34,044 bases of DNA from Chryseobacterium gleum (GCA_945883885.1 CAMCYM010000001.1:1-34044), one strand, 5' to 3'; positions 1 to 8,169 are shown, counted from the stretch's first letter. Numbers and translations: made by a program. The notes: generated from the sequence alone by a model not told the origin.

Positions 1-1
1 G

Positions 2-994
2 GAGTCCATCTTCACCTCGACGCGCTACCTGCTGATGTTCACGCTCGACCGCGAGGACGGGGTCACGTCGGTGAACGAGAACTTCCGCGAGGTGTTCGCA
101 CAGCGGTTCGGGGTGGAGGTCACGGTGGGGATGAGGTTCCTCGAGGTGCTGCGGTACCGCGCGGCGGCGGAGCACTACCAAGGCCAGCACCACCTGTTCG
201 AGCGCGCCTTCGATGGCACGGCGCAGCAGTTCGAGTGGGCGCTCGAGGATTTGGCGGGGGAGACGGTTTGGTTCCAAATGTTCGTCAACCCCATCCGCTC
301 GGACGACGCCCGTTCGGAGGTCAGCTGCATCGCCTACGACATCACCGAGCGCAAGGAAATGGAGGTCCAAATCCGCAGCGCGCTGAAAGAGAAGGAGGTG
401 CTGCTGCAGGAAGTGCACCACCGCGTCAAGAACAACCTGCAGGTGATTTCGAGCATGCTCAACCTGCAACGGCGCTTTGTGGCGGACCCCGGCCTGCTCC
501 AGGTCCTCGAGGAAAGCCAAAACCGCATCGCGACCATGAGCTTCATCCACGAGTCGCTGTACCGCGCCACGGATTTCAGCTCCATCGGCTTCTCCGAATA
601 CCTGCAGCGTCTCGCCGGCAACCTCATGACGAGCTACGCCCGGCGCGATTGCCGCATCGAGCTCAAGACGGACCTCGCTCCGGTCTTTCTCAAACTCGAC
701 CAGGCGATTCCCTGTGGTCTCATCGTCAACGAGTTGCTGTCGAATGCGATGAAATACGCGTTTCTCGGGCGGAGCGAAGGGGTGGTGACGTTGCGGGTGG
801 CGTCGATGGGGGGCCGGGTGGACATCGAGGTGCGCGATGACGGGGTGGGGTTGCCGGCGGGGTTTGACGCAAAGTCCAGCGACAGCCTGGGCATGTACCT
901 CGTGCAGGCGTTGACCGAGCAGCTCGACGGGGAGCTCAAGATCGGGGAGGGTCCGGGGAGCTCTTTTTTGGTTAGCTTTACCCCGCCCACTTAA
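2..994 (+). CDS. Sensor histidine kinase, PAS plus HisKA_2 type (5' end outside window)
   Basis: C-terminal part of a sensor histidine kinase that should phosphorylate a response regulator, very likely the LytTR protein 9 nt downstream. The frame is open from the window edge, so the ATG at 35 is probably internal and the true start lies upstream. Numbering from that ATG, residues 1-105 read as a PAS fold ending in the typical DITERKEME linker. Residues 120-150 carry the HisKA_2 dimerisation motif with HHRVKNNLQ at 128-136. The HATPase domain follows, with an N box (NELLSNAMKYAF), a G1 box (DDGVGLP) and a G2 box (SLGMYLVQ). No membrane segment is visible in the part present. HisKA_2 kinases are commonly paired with LytTR or other short regulators in Bacteroidota. 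The sensed signal cannot be told from this fragment. Confidence 0.9.
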   Translation, partial: ESIFTSTRYLLMFTLDREDGVTSVNENFREVFAQRFGVEVTVGMRFLEVLRYRAAAEHYQGQHHLFERAFDGTAQQFEWALEDLAGETVWFQMFVNPIRSDDARSEVSCIAYDITERKEMEVQIRSALKEKEVLLQEVHHRVKNNLQVISSMLNLQRRFVADPGLLQVLEESQNRIATMSFIHESLYRATDFSSIGFSEYLQRLAGNLMTSYARRDCRIELKTDLAPVFLKLDQAIPCGLIVNELLSNAMKYAFLGRSEGVVTLRVASMGGRVDIEVRDDGVGLPAGFDAKSSDSLGMYLVQALTEQLDGELKIGEGPGSSFLVSFTPPT

Positions 995-1003
995 GTATCT
1001 GTC

Positions 1004-1753
1004 ATGGCCATCAACATATTAGTCACCGAGGACGAGAGCATTGTCCGGAAAGACATCGAGCGTTGCCTCGTCAACCTCGGCTACAACGTGGTGGCCAGCG
1101 CAGACAACGGCGAGGACGCCATTAATTTGGCCCTCAAGCACAAGCCGGACCTCGCCCTGATGGACATCATGATCAAAGGTGAGATGAACGGCATCGCGGC
1201 GGCCGAGGAGATCAAGCGCAACATCGACATTCCCGTGGTGTTCTTGACGGCGTACGCGGACGAGAACACGCTGAACGAGGCGAAGATGGCGGAGCCGCAT
1301 GGCTACATCCTGAAGCCGTTCAAGGACGTGGACATCCAAACCGCCATCGAGATGGCCCTGCACAAGCACAGCAAGGAGCAGGAGCTGAAGATGGAGAGCG
1401 AGTTTCTGCGCAGCCTCGCCGAGCACAAGGTCGATGCGGACGTCATCTTTGTGAAGAACCGCAGCAAGTTCGTGCGCGTGAAAAACGACGATTTGCTCTT
1501 CGTCGAAGCGTTGAAGGACTACGTGGTCGTGCACACCCGCAAGGAGAGCTACACGATCCACAGCACCATGAAGGACGTGGAGCAGAAGCTCAATCCGCGC
1601 CTGTTCGTGCGGGTGCACCGCAGCTTTATCGTGAACCTCGAGGCCATCGAGAGCATCAAGTATGCGATGATCCAAATGGAGGGCATGGAGAAGGAAATCC
1701 CCGTCGGCGGATCGTACAAAGACCTCCTCGCACAGCGCATCAATTTGCTCTGA
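1004..1753 (+). CDS. LytTR-family response regulator
   Basis: A 249-residue transcriptional response regulator. Residues 1-120 form a receiver domain with the acidic pocket E9/D10, phospho-acceptor D54 (in LALMDIM), T82 and K104 (in ILKPF). A short linker rich in charged residues leads to a LytTR DNA-binding domain at about 145-245, seen in FVRVKNDDLLFVEALKDY and in RVHRSFIVNLEAIESI. It starts 9 nt after the kinase stop, so the two form one two-component unit. LytTR regulators bind short direct repeats upstream of their targets; I did not identify such repeats near this gene. Length is normal for the family. The partner assignment is inferred from adjacency. Confidence 0.94.
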   Translation: MAINILVTEDESIVRKDIERCLVNLGYNVVASADNGEDAINLALKHKPDLALMDIMIKGEMNGIAAAEEIKRNIDIPVVFLTAYADENTLNEAKMAEPHGYILKPFKDVDIQTAIEMALHKHSKEQELKMESEFLRSLAEHKVDADVIFVKNRSKFVRVKNDDLLFVEALKDYVVVHTRKESYTIHSTMKDVEQKLNPRLFVRVHRSFIVNLEAIESIKYAMIQMEGMEKEIPVGGSYKDLLAQRINLL

Positions 1754-1756
1754 GCC

Positions 1757-2194
1757 GTGGGTGTGCGGCTGGCTGGCTGGGCGGCCGCAATCGGCCTGTT
1801 CCTCCTTCCGTCGAGTGCCGCCTCCCAGGCGACGACTTCCTGTTTGTTTCGGAATCCGCTGTGTTTTTACGACATGGACGTGCTGAGCTATGTGCATGTC
1901 TTGCTGCGGCACCAAAACCACGAACAAGCGGCGGCATTTTTTTACGGACCAGCTCGGGATGCATGGGGCGCAGCGGGGATTGCTGACCGCCTCGCGGCGT
2001 GCGAAACCGTCTCGGGCACAAGGCGTGTAGGGCTGAAGGAGCTTGAGCGTGACAAGCGGTGGTCGCTCACGTACGAGCGCACTGTGCTCGGAACCACCTC
2101 GACGTTCAAACTGACGTGCGCACTTGTCAACGACACCTGCCGCATCTACGTGGACGAGGCCGCCTGGGCGCGGCTCTTTCCACCCACGCCCTGA
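1757..2194 (+). CDS. Small secreted protein of unknown function
   Basis: A 145-residue protein beginning with GTG only 3 nt after the regulator stop, so it is probably cotranscribed with the two-component pair. It opens with an N-terminal signal peptide (hydrophobic residues about 7-22, then SSAASQA), so it should be exported. The mature part has five cysteines, including those in SCLFRNPLCFY and LTCALVNDTC, consistent with disulfides outside the cytoplasm. A helical stretch LSYVHVLLRHQNHEQAAAFFYGP follows. I do not recognise a named family. It may be a periplasmic accessory of the signalling pair or simply a passenger. Its 3' end overlaps the opposing ORF at 2146-2406 by 49 nt, which argues that at least one of the two is not a functional gene; this one looks the sounder. 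Confidence 0.65.
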   Translation: MGVRLAGWAAAIGLFLLPSSAASQATTSCLFRNPLCFYDMDVLSYVHVLLRHQNHEQAAAFFYGPARDAWGAAGIADRLAACETVSGTRRVGLKELERDKRWSLTYERTVLGTTSTFKLTCALVNDTCRIYVDEAAWARLFPPTP

Positions 2195-2406
2195 ACTACT
2201 TCGCGATGTGCAGCATCGCCCGGCGCGAAGGCCGAGGCGTCTACCGTAGCTTGAGACTGCACTGCCCGCTCGGTGGCCATTCTGCGGAAAGTGGCATCGG
2301 TGAGCCGGTGGGTTTCGGCGTTCAGGTGCCAGTGCTGGGGCAGGGTTTGGGCCGTTGCCGCAGCCGGTGCAGCCAGGGCACACGCCCACAGGAGGAGGTT
2401 CTTCAT
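2146..2406 (-). pseudogene. Orphan signal-peptide ORF, probable remnant of a secreted protein
   Basis: An 86-residue reading frame starting at ATG 2406. Its first 20 residues form a clean signal peptide (MKNLLLWACALAAPAAATAQ), followed by TLPQHWHLNAETHRLTDATF, which reads like the mature start of a Bacteroidota exported protein. After about residue 60 the sequence becomes Ala/Gln/Ser-rich and low in character (GGKSRAQAASST), and the frame runs into the 3' end of the opposing gene. I read it as the 5' end of a larger secreted-protein gene whose remainder was deleted. A real short exported protein is the alternative. No homologue is recognised. Confidence 0.4.
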
Positions 2407-2497
2407 ATCAAGCAGGCGGTTTGCTCGGTGGGGACGCCGGCGGCAGGCCAAACGTTTAACGCGCGCCATGTTTTTCTCCCGGGTGTTGCTCTTGCTG

Positions 2498-2731
2498 GAA
2501 AACGGGTTCCGGGAGGCCGTGTTTCCGAGTGAGTGAGATCATATCCAGCGTACCTGTTCCGGCTTTTTCGATGAGACGAACCAGGTACATGGGCTCCGCA
2601 AGGAGGGGGTTGCGCGGAATGGACGCATGCGGTCGTCTCAAATCGATAAGCGGAAGCTCCGGTGGGAATTCCCCCGGATTCCAAACTTCAAGCCGGTCAG
2701 AGAACAAGGATACCTGGACGCTGCTGATGAA
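2498..2731 (-). pseudogene. Fragment of an AlbA_2 / HATPase_c_4 family (RecG-like annotated) protein
   Basis: About 78 codons on the minus strand match the C-terminal part of the family usually annotated as putative DNA-binding or ATP-dependent helicase RecG-like proteins (AlbA_2 plus HATPase_c_4). The signature parts are QVSLFSDRLEVWNPGEFPP, SIPRNPLLAEPMYLVRLIEK and AGTGTLDMISLTRKHGLPEP, in the expected order. The frame stays open, but the N-terminal AlbA_2 domain and most of the ATPase fold are absent: upstream residues in the same frame are unrelated, and downstream the frame ends a few codons after the match. Intact members are usually around 400-550 residues, so this is a remnant. It lies about 130 nt from tRNA-Asn. 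The remaining sequence between 2195 and 2860 holds no other coding region that I can support. Confidence 0.75.
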
Positions 2732-2819
2732 GATTCGGGCCATGGTGGCCGCAAAAATCTTCGGCCGGCCGGCTGGGCATACGCCCACTTTGCAAGTGAA
2801 TCCGGAGAATTTGCAAACG

Positions 2820-2848
2820 AAAAAGGGCCGCTCCCGAAGGTGCGGCCC
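2820..2848 (-). terminator. Rho-independent terminator of tRNA-Asn
   Basis: Read on the minus strand, GGGCCGC and GCGGCCC form a perfect 7-bp GC stem around a 10-nt loop containing TTCG, followed directly by a run of five T. It begins 12 nt past the 3' end of the tRNA and has the right orientation to end its transcript. Confidence 0.85.
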
Positions 2849-2859
2849 CTGCAGTTGAG

Positions 2860-2933
2860 CTCCCCCTGCTGGACTTGAACCAGCGACCCTCTGATTAACA
2901 GTCAGATGCTCTAACCAGCTGAGCTAAGGAGGA
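2860..2933 (-). tRNA. tRNA-Asn (anticodon GTT)
   Basis: A 74-nt cloverleaf on the minus strand. The acceptor arms TCCTCCT and AGGGGGA pair over 7 bp with one G-T pair. The D arm is GCTC...GAGC. The anticodon stem TCTGA/TCAGA encloses CTGTTAA with anticodon GTT. The T arm GCTGG-TTCAAGT-CCAGC is canonical, and the discriminator base is G. CCA is not encoded (the next bases are CTC), so it must be added after transcription. The decayed patch on its 3' side fits the habit of tRNA genes as insertion sites, though no attachment repeat was found. Confidence 0.96.
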
Positions 2934-3009
2934 ATGTTTCGGGCGGCAAGTATAACGAATTTTCTGAGCGGGAATACGGAGCCCCACGGAAAAAGGTTGC
3001 GGTGCGGAG

Positions 3010-3017
3010 TACTTTTG
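3010..3017 (+). promoter_or_regulatory. -7 promoter box TACTTTTG for the PfkB kinase
   Basis: Exact match to the Bacteroidota vegetative -7 consensus TAnnTTTG, ending 21 nt before the ATG at 3039. No well-placed TTG -33 element is visible. Confidence 0.5.
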
Positions 3018-3038
3018 GTCCCCACAAATCCCCTTCCC

Positions 3039-3950
3039 ATGTCCTTGATTACGGTCGGTACGGTCGCCTTTGATGCCATTGAAACGCCCTTCGGGTCGTC
3101 CGGCCGGGTGGTGGGTGGTGCGGCGTCGTACATCGCCCTTGCGGCCAGCCACTTCGTTCCGCAACAGCACCTGGTGTCGGTAGTGGGCGGCGATTTTCCG
3201 CAGGACTTTCTCGACGGGCTGGAGGCGCGTGGGGTGGAGCTCGGGGGGCTCGAGCGGCGGGCGGGGGAGCGGAGTTTTTTTTGGTCCGGCAAATACCGCT
3301 GGGACATGAACAGCCGGGATACGCTCGCGACGGAACTCAACGTGCTGGCGGACTTTGAGCCGCGTGTGCCCGTGGCGGCCCGGCGCCCGGACGTGGTGAT
3401 GCTCGGCAACCTCGATCCGCGGGTGCAGGCGTCGGTGCTCGACCAGCTCGAGATGCGGCCGCGCCTGGTAGTGATGGACACGATGAATTTTTGGATGGAC
3501 ATCGCGCTCGACGGCCTCCACGCGGTGCTCAAGCGGGTGGATGTGCTGACCGTCAACGACGAAGAGGCGCGCCAACTCAGCGGCGAGCACAGCCTCGTGA
3601 AGGCGGCCCGCGCCATCCGCGCCCTCGGCCCGAAGACGGTGGTGATCAAGAAGGGGGAACACGGGGCGCTGCTGTTCAGCGGCGACGAGGTGTTCGTGGC
3701 GCCCGCGCTGCCGCTCGAAGACGTGGTCGACCCGACCGGGGCGGGGGATTCCTTTGCGGGCGGCTTCGTCGGTTACCTCGCCGCCGCGGGGGACAGTTCG
3801 TTCGCGGCGATGCGGCGGGCGGTGGTGGCGGGGTCGGCCTGTGCCTCGTTCACGTGCGAAGCGTTCGGGACGGCGCGGCTCGAGGAAGTGACGCGGGAGG
3901 AGGTGGATGCTCGGATTCAGACGCTTACGGCGCTGGTCGCGACGGCCTGA
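3039..3950 (+). CDS. PfkB-family sugar/nucleoside kinase
   Basis: A 303-residue ribokinase-like (PfkB) kinase that transfers phosphate from ATP to a sugar or nucleoside hydroxyl. The start at 3039 (MSLITVGTVAFDAIETPFG) is chosen because an upstream in-frame extension would run into the tRNA gene. The first signature is the substrate-site GG in VVGGAASYIALAA; the second is DPTGAGDSFAGG at 231-242 with catalytic base D237. KKGEHGALLFSGDE is the usual ATP-side segment. The sequence NLDPRVQASVLDQL and the MDTMNFWMDIALD segment resemble a Bacteroidota subgroup generally annotated only as sugar kinase, so the substrate is unknown. Its stop lies 3 nt from the stop of the opposing M23 gene. Confidence 0.9.
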   Translation: MSLITVGTVAFDAIETPFGSSGRVVGGAASYIALAASHFVPQQHLVSVVGGDFPQDFLDGLEARGVELGGLERRAGERSFFWSGKYRWDMNSRDTLATELNVLADFEPRVPVAARRPDVVMLGNLDPRVQASVLDQLEMRPRLVVMDTMNFWMDIALDGLHAVLKRVDVLTVNDEEARQLSGEHSLVKAARAIRALGPKTVVIKKGEHGALLFSGDEVFVAPALPLEDVVDPTGAGDSFAGGFVGYLAAAGDSSFAAMRRAVVAGSACASFTCEAFGTARLEEVTREEVDARIQTLTALVATA

Positions 3951-3953
3951 ACG

Positions 3954-4904
3954 TCAGTCTTCCGGAACGCTCGACGCCGGGAGCCAAGTCTTCGGGTTGA
4001 GCGGCGAGCCGTCGACCCACCACTCGAAATGGCAATGGGGCCCGGTGGAGAGGCGGCCGGTGTTGCCGATGACGGCAATGGGGTCGCCCGCGCGCACACG
4101 GTCGCCGGTGGTGTGTAGCAGCGAGGCGTTGTGCTGGTACACGGAAGTGCGGTTGCGGGCGTGTTGCAGGATGACCGTGTAGCCGCCGTCGACGGTGAAG
4201 CCGGCGAAGAGCACCGTGCCGTCGTCTGCGGCGTGGACGAGGGAGCCCGCCGGGGCGACGAAGTCGATGCCGTAGTGGCCGGCGGCGGCGTCGAAGCCCG
4301 CGGAGACCGTGCCGTCGACCGGGAGGAAGGGGATGCCGCGGTCGGAGCGGTCGGCGAACCGTTTGCGGTCCAGAGCGTAGCGGTCTTCGCGGGCGATTTG
4401 GTTGCGCAGCGCGGTATCGGCGGTGCTGAGGGCGCCCACGCGGTCGAGCAACGCCTCCATGCCCGCCGCCTCTTCGGCAGACACGGTGTCGGGCCGCACG
4501 CCCGAGGCGCGGTCGTCGCCTTCCGGGAGGTCGCCGGAGAAGATGCGCCGGAGGTTTGCCAAATACGCTTCCTGCTGCACGAGGTCGGCCTCCAACTTGT
4601 CCGCGTCGGCCCGCGCCGTCGCCGCAGCGGCACGGGCGTCCTCCGCTAAATACCCCGGCACCAGCGCTTCACGCAGGGGCGTCCGGGCGACCACAAAGTA
4701 GGTCAACAGCACCACGGCGGCCACGGACCCCGCAAGCCCCAGCACCACCCCGCCTCGTGTCACCGGAAGCTGCCACCGCTCGGAGAACGTGAACTCCTCG
4801 TGCAGCGTCAGGCGGAACGCCGCGTTCCACCAGCGCACAAAGGCCCGGTACGAACGCAGCGACCGGAGCCGTCGCCGCAGCGGGTGCACTTTTCGCCGTT
4901 CCAC
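3954..4904 (-). CDS. M23-family peptidoglycan endopeptidase, membrane anchored
   Basis: A 316-residue wall peptidase (LytM/M23) that would cut peptide cross-links in the periplasm. A GTG start at 4904 gives the usual Bacteroidota layout: a basic N-terminus, one membrane segment at about 51-72, the TPLREALVPGY juncture, a coiled-coil of about 90 residues rich in Ala/Asp/Glu, then the M23 domain. Zinc ligands are visible as H210 and D214 (HYGID) and H292 in HCHFEWW, with H290 as the catalytic partner. No ATG is available in a sensible place, and the same frame extends much further upstream only because of high GC. A second GTG five codons downstream is an alternative. It diverges from sprE across 87 nt and converges on the PfkB kinase. 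Such single-span M23 proteins serve cell elongation or division. Confidence 0.9.
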   Translation of the reverse strand: MERRKVHPLRRRLRSLRSYRAFVRWWNAAFRLTLHEEFTFSERWQLPVTRGGVVLGLAGSVAAVVLLTYFVVARTPLREALVPGYLAEDARAAAATARADADKLEADLVQQEAYLANLRRIFSGDLPEGDDRASGVRPDTVSAEEAAGMEALLDRVGALSTADTALRNQIAREDRYALDRKRFADRSDRGIPFLPVDGTVSAGFDAAAGHYGIDFVAPAGSLVHAADDGTVLFAGFTVDGGYTVILQHARNRTSVYQHNASLLHTTGDRVRAGDPIAVIGNTGRLSTGPHCHFEWWVDGSPLNPKTWLPASSVPED

Positions 4905-4991
4905 CGGCCAAATATCGGCGAAACCCGCGGGAGGCGGGAAATCACCGCGGGAATGGAATAAATTAGCCGGCTGCGCGTTAGCGTACCGACC

Positions 4992-7682
4992 ATGCGACAG
5001 TTCCGAAGTGCGATGCGCCCTGGCTGGGTGGGGGTGGGGTTGATGTTGCTCGCCGTGGCGGGCGGCACCTCGTGCTCGCGCACCCGGGACGGCCGCCTGT
5101 ACCGGGTGTACCACAACATGCACGCCCGCTACAACGGATTCTTCTATGCCACCGAGGCGATGGATGAGGCGGACGAGAAGCTGCGCGAGGGCTACGAAGA
5201 GAACTGGGACGAGGTCCTGCCCATCTTCTTCACGGTGGATACGGCGACGGCGAAGGAGGTGTACCCCCTGCTGGAGAAAGCCATCGAGAAGTGCTCGAAG
5301 GTGGTGGACAAGCACACGATGGCGCCGTCGGCCCGCGACAAGAAGGAGTTCAAGCGCCCCGAGCTGAACAAGTGGATCGACAACAACTACGACCTCATCG
5401 CGCGGGCGCACCTGATGAAAGGGCAGGAGGAAAAAGCCGTCGAGGTGTTCCAGTACCTCGCCCGCACGCTGGAGTATCCGGAAGGGCAGGCGTGGTCAAA
5501 CGCTTGGCTGGCGCGGTCGTACATGGCGATGGACGACCAGGTGCGCGCGAGCAATGCCCTCGGTAAGGCGGTGGGTGTGGACGGGGTGGAGGACCCGGAG
5601 GTGAGCGCGTTTGTGTACCAAGTGTACGCCGCCTACTACCTGCAGTACAACGACCCCGAGCGCGCCGTGTCCCGGCTGGAGCAGGCCCTGGAGTACCTCC
5701 CGAAGAAGGGGGCTGAGCGCGCGCGGACGCTGTTCATCCTGGCGCAGTGCTTGGAAAGTTTGGGCCGAGCGAGCGAGGCCATCGACCGCTACCAGCAGGT
5801 CGTCGCTTTGCGCACGCCCTACGAAATGGAGTTCTACGCGAAGATCAAGCAGGCGATGGCCTTCGACCGGCGCGGCGGCAACAGCGCCCCCATCGTCTTG
5901 CTGCTCGAGGAGATGCTCGCGGACGACAAGAACGAGATTTATCAGGACCAAATCTACTACGCCCTCGCCGTGCTGGCCCTCGAAGAACGCCGGCGCGACG
6001 ACACCTTCGGGCTCCTGAAATCCTCGCTTGCCGCGAATTCGGACAACACCCGCCAGCGGATGAAGAGCTACCTCATGCTGGGCGACCTGTACATGGACGA
6101 GCTCGACTACCTGAATGCCCAAGCGTACTACGACAGCGCGCGGACCTTCATGGACGACGACCACGAGCGGTTCGACGAGGTAGACGCCCTGGCCGAGTCC
6201 TTGTCCGACCTCGTTGCGAACTTGAAGGTCATCGAGGAACAGGACAGTTTGCTGGCCCTGTGCGACCTCGGCGAAGACGAGCGGCGCGCGCGGATTCGCG
6301 AAATCCGGGAGCAGCTAGAGGCCGAGGCGGAAGCGCGGAGGAAGGCGTTGGAGGCGGCCATCGCGGCGGAGGCGGATGCGGCGGGAGATGCGGGGACGGG
6401 GATGTTTTGGCCTTACAACGCCCAACTGCGTGTGAGCGGCCGCCGCAACTTCAAGGACTACTGGGGCGATCGGCCGCTGGAGGACCACTGGCGCCGCTCG
6501 AACAAGCTCCAAATCATCTTCACGGAAGAGGCCCCTGTGGACTCGGCTGCGACTGCGGATTCCGGCGAACCGGCGGCCGTGCAGTCCGGCGGGCTCGCGA
6601 GCGAAGAAGAGATGTTCGCTTCGTTGCCCTGCGGCGAGGCGGCGCGCGACTCCAGCGAGGCGAAGATTGCACAGGCGTACTACCAGGCCGGCATCGTTTA
6701 CAAGGAGCAACTCGACGACCCGGAGAATGCCATCGAGAGCTGGAAGTCGCTGGTCTATCGGTTTGAGGAAAGCGCCGTGCACCCGACGGCCTACTACCAG
6801 CTGTACCGCACGTACCTGCAGCGCGAAGTCGAGGAGAATTTCTCCAGCCCGTTCTGCGAGGACTGCAATTCGGAGTTTTGGGCGGCGCGCGTGGTGGAGC
6901 GCTATCCCGACAGCGAATGGGCCATCCTCGTGGAGAACCCGGACTACGCCGACAAGGAGGAGGTGCGCCGCCAAACCGAGCGCGCAGCCTACGAAGCCCT
7001 GCTCGCCCGCTACTACGCGAAGGCCTACGTCGAAGTCATGCGCGAAACCGAGCGCATCATCGCCGCGGAACCGGAGAATTACTACCTCTGCAAACACCGC
7101 ATCCTGCGCGCGCAGGCCTTCGCCGGCAGCATCTCCGGCACCGGGGCGGACCGCGGGCAGTACTTCCAAGCGTTGAACGACGTGATCAAAGGGTGTCCGG
7201 ACACGGAGGAGGCGACTTTCGCGCAGGAGCTGCTCGACCTGCTCGGGGCTCCGCGGGAGAAGGAACCCGAAGCGGTGGTGGTCGAGGAGACGCCGGACGA
7301 GGAGCTGTTCGTCCACAAGCCGTACCTGGAGCACTACTTCGCCATCGTGGTGCCGGTGGGCCGGGGCAATGTGGAATCGGTGCGCGCGAAGGTGGCGGAC
7401 TTCAACACGAAGTTCTACCGGTCGGAATCGCTGCGGGTCACGGCGAATTTGATCGACAAGAACCACCAAATCATCCTCGTCAAGAGCTTCAAGCGCCAGG
7501 ACTACAGCCTCGACTACTACACGACGTTCACGACGAATACGGCGGAGCTTGCGGCGCTCAACACATCGGGGTATCCGATGTTTGTGATCACCAGCGAGAA
7601 CTATGTTAACCTGTTCAGGTCGAAGAAGATAGACGCCTACATCGAATTCTTCAACGCCAAGTATTTAACAGAAGGACGTTGA
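4992..7682 (+). CDS. sprE: SprE/PorW-type TPR lipoprotein of gliding motility and type IX secretion
   Basis: An 896-residue tetratricopeptide lipoprotein. The signal sequence ends in AGGTSC with the lipidation cysteine at C28, followed by LYRVYHNMHARYNGFFYATEA in which a Tyr-His-Asn motif and a following Tyr-Asn motif recall SprE (Flavobacterium) and PorW (Porphyromonas). These proteins are needed for type IX secretion. Many helical repeats (about 45-410) are followed by a charged Glu/Ala-rich coiled segment (about 430-465), another helical-repeat block, and a C-terminal domain of about 130 residues (VHKPYLEHYFAIVVPVG ... YVNLFRSKKIDAYIEFFNAKYL) typical of the family. Length is in the expected range. 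The bactofilin gene follows after 40 nt. Assignment rests on overall architecture and end motifs, and the symbol porW is equally used. Confidence 0.88.
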   Translation: MRQFRSAMRPGWVGVGLMLLAVAGGTSCSRTRDGRLYRVYHNMHARYNGFFYATEAMDEADEKLREGYEENWDEVLPIFFTVDTATAKEVYPLLEKAIEKCSKVVDKHTMAPSARDKKEFKRPELNKWIDNNYDLIARAHLMKGQEEKAVEVFQYLARTLEYPEGQAWSNAWLARSYMAMDDQVRASNALGKAVGVDGVEDPEVSAFVYQVYAAYYLQYNDPERAVSRLEQALEYLPKKGAERARTLFILAQCLESLGRASEAIDRYQQVVALRTPYEMEFYAKIKQAMAFDRRGGNSAPIVLLLEEMLADDKNEIYQDQIYYALAVLALEERRRDDTFGLLKSSLAANSDNTRQRMKSYLMLGDLYMDELDYLNAQAYYDSARTFMDDDHERFDEVDALAESLSDLVANLKVIEEQDSLLALCDLGEDERRARIREIREQLEAEAEARRKALEAAIAAEADAAGDAGTGMFWPYNAQLRVSGRRNFKDYWGDRPLEDHWRRSNKLQIIFTEEAPVDSAATADSGEPAAVQSGGLASEEEMFASLPCGEAARDSSEAKIAQAYYQAGIVYKEQLDDPENAIESWKSLVYRFEESAVHPTAYYQLYRTYLQREVEENFSSPFCEDCNSEFWAARVVERYPDSEWAILVENPDYADKEEVRRQTERAAYEALLARYYAKAYVEVMRETERIIAAEPENYYLCKHRILRAQAFAGSISGTGADRGQYFQALNDVIKGCPDTEEATFAQELLDLLGAPREKEPEAVVVEETPDEELFVHKPYLEHYFAIVVPVGRGNVESVRAKVADFNTKFYRSESLRVTANLIDKNHQIILVKSFKRQDYSLDYYTTFTTNTAELAALNTSGYPMFVITSENYVNLFRSKKIDAYIEFFNAKYLTEGR

Positions 7683-7709
7683 AAAGTCGCGGTTTTTTCG
7701 AAAGCCGAT

Positions 7710-7717
7710 TACTTTTG
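7710..7717 (+). promoter_or_regulatory. -7 promoter box TACTTTTG for bactofilin/ATP synthase operon
   Basis: Exact TAnnTTTG match ending only 5 nt before the ATG at 7723. If transcription starts a few bases downstream, the mRNA would be leaderless from 7723 or would have a 9-nt leader to the second in-frame ATG at 7732. Confidence 0.5.
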
Positions 7718-7722
7718 CCGGC

Positions 7723-8169
7723 ATGATCGGCATGAACAAAACGAAGCCCGGTTCGGACGCCGGGATGGACCGGGGCATCAACCGGATCGCAGAGGGAACC
7801 TCCGTAGAAGGAACGATCCAGTGCGAGAGCAACATCCGCATCGACGGGGCATTTGAGGGCACCTTGGAGACGAAGGGACGGCTGGTCATCGGGCCGTCGG
7901 GCTCCGTACTCGGCGCGGTCCGGTGCAACCAGTGCGAGGTCGAAGGCCGGCTCGAGGGCAATGTGCTCGTGGAAGAATTGCTGACGCTCAAGGCGTCCTC
8001 TACGTTGAATGGCGAAATCCACTACGGCGCGTTGGCGGTAGAGGCGGGCGCCCAAGCTTCTGGGGTCATGCACCTGTCGACGAAGGTGAAGGACATCCGC
8101 AAAGAAGACCGCGGTCGGAAGGATGAGCGCGTGAAGGAGCAACCGCAGGCCGAGGCTGCCGCCCGTTGA
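7723..8169 (+). CDS. Bactofilin (polymer-forming cytoskeletal protein)
   Basis: A 148-residue bactofilin (DUF583). These proteins polymerise without nucleotide into filaments that position wall enzymes or other envelope factors. The core (about 20-120) is a right-handed beta-helix seen as regular short turns such as IAEGTSVEGTIQCESNIRID, GAFEGTLETKGRLVIG and EVEGRLEGNVLVEELLTL. Both ends are disordered and charged, the C-terminus being Lys/Arg/Glu-rich, as is usual. ATG 7723 or ATG 7732 may be the true start. Its stop overlaps the TTG start of the next gene (TTGA), so it is translationally coupled to the ATP synthase accessory genes. I recall the same order in other Bacteroidota. A physical link between bactofilin and ATP synthase is only a guess. 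Confidence 0.92.
   Translation: MIGMNKTKPGSDAGMDRGINRIAEGTSVEGTIQCESNIRIDGAFEGTLETKGRLVIGPSGSVLGAVRCNQCEVEGRLEGNVLVEELLTLKASSTLNGEIHYGALAVEAGAQASGVMHLSTKVKDIRKEDRGRKDERVKEQPQAEAAAR

Noticed and set aside
1019..2389. A 456-codon open frame on the minus strand across the response regulator and the small secreted protein
   Set aside because: It runs antisense to a sound LytTR gene, is rich in His/Arg/Val from high GC, and has no motif or plausible start.
2195..2860. Attachment site duplicate of the tRNA-Asn 3' end
   Set aside because: I looked for a second copy of the T-arm and acceptor sequence in the remnant patch and found none.
2934..3038. Extended N-terminus of the PfkB kinase beginning next to the tRNA
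   Set aside because: The 35 extra codons lack similarity to the family and include the -7 box at 3010; ATG 3039 gives the normal start.
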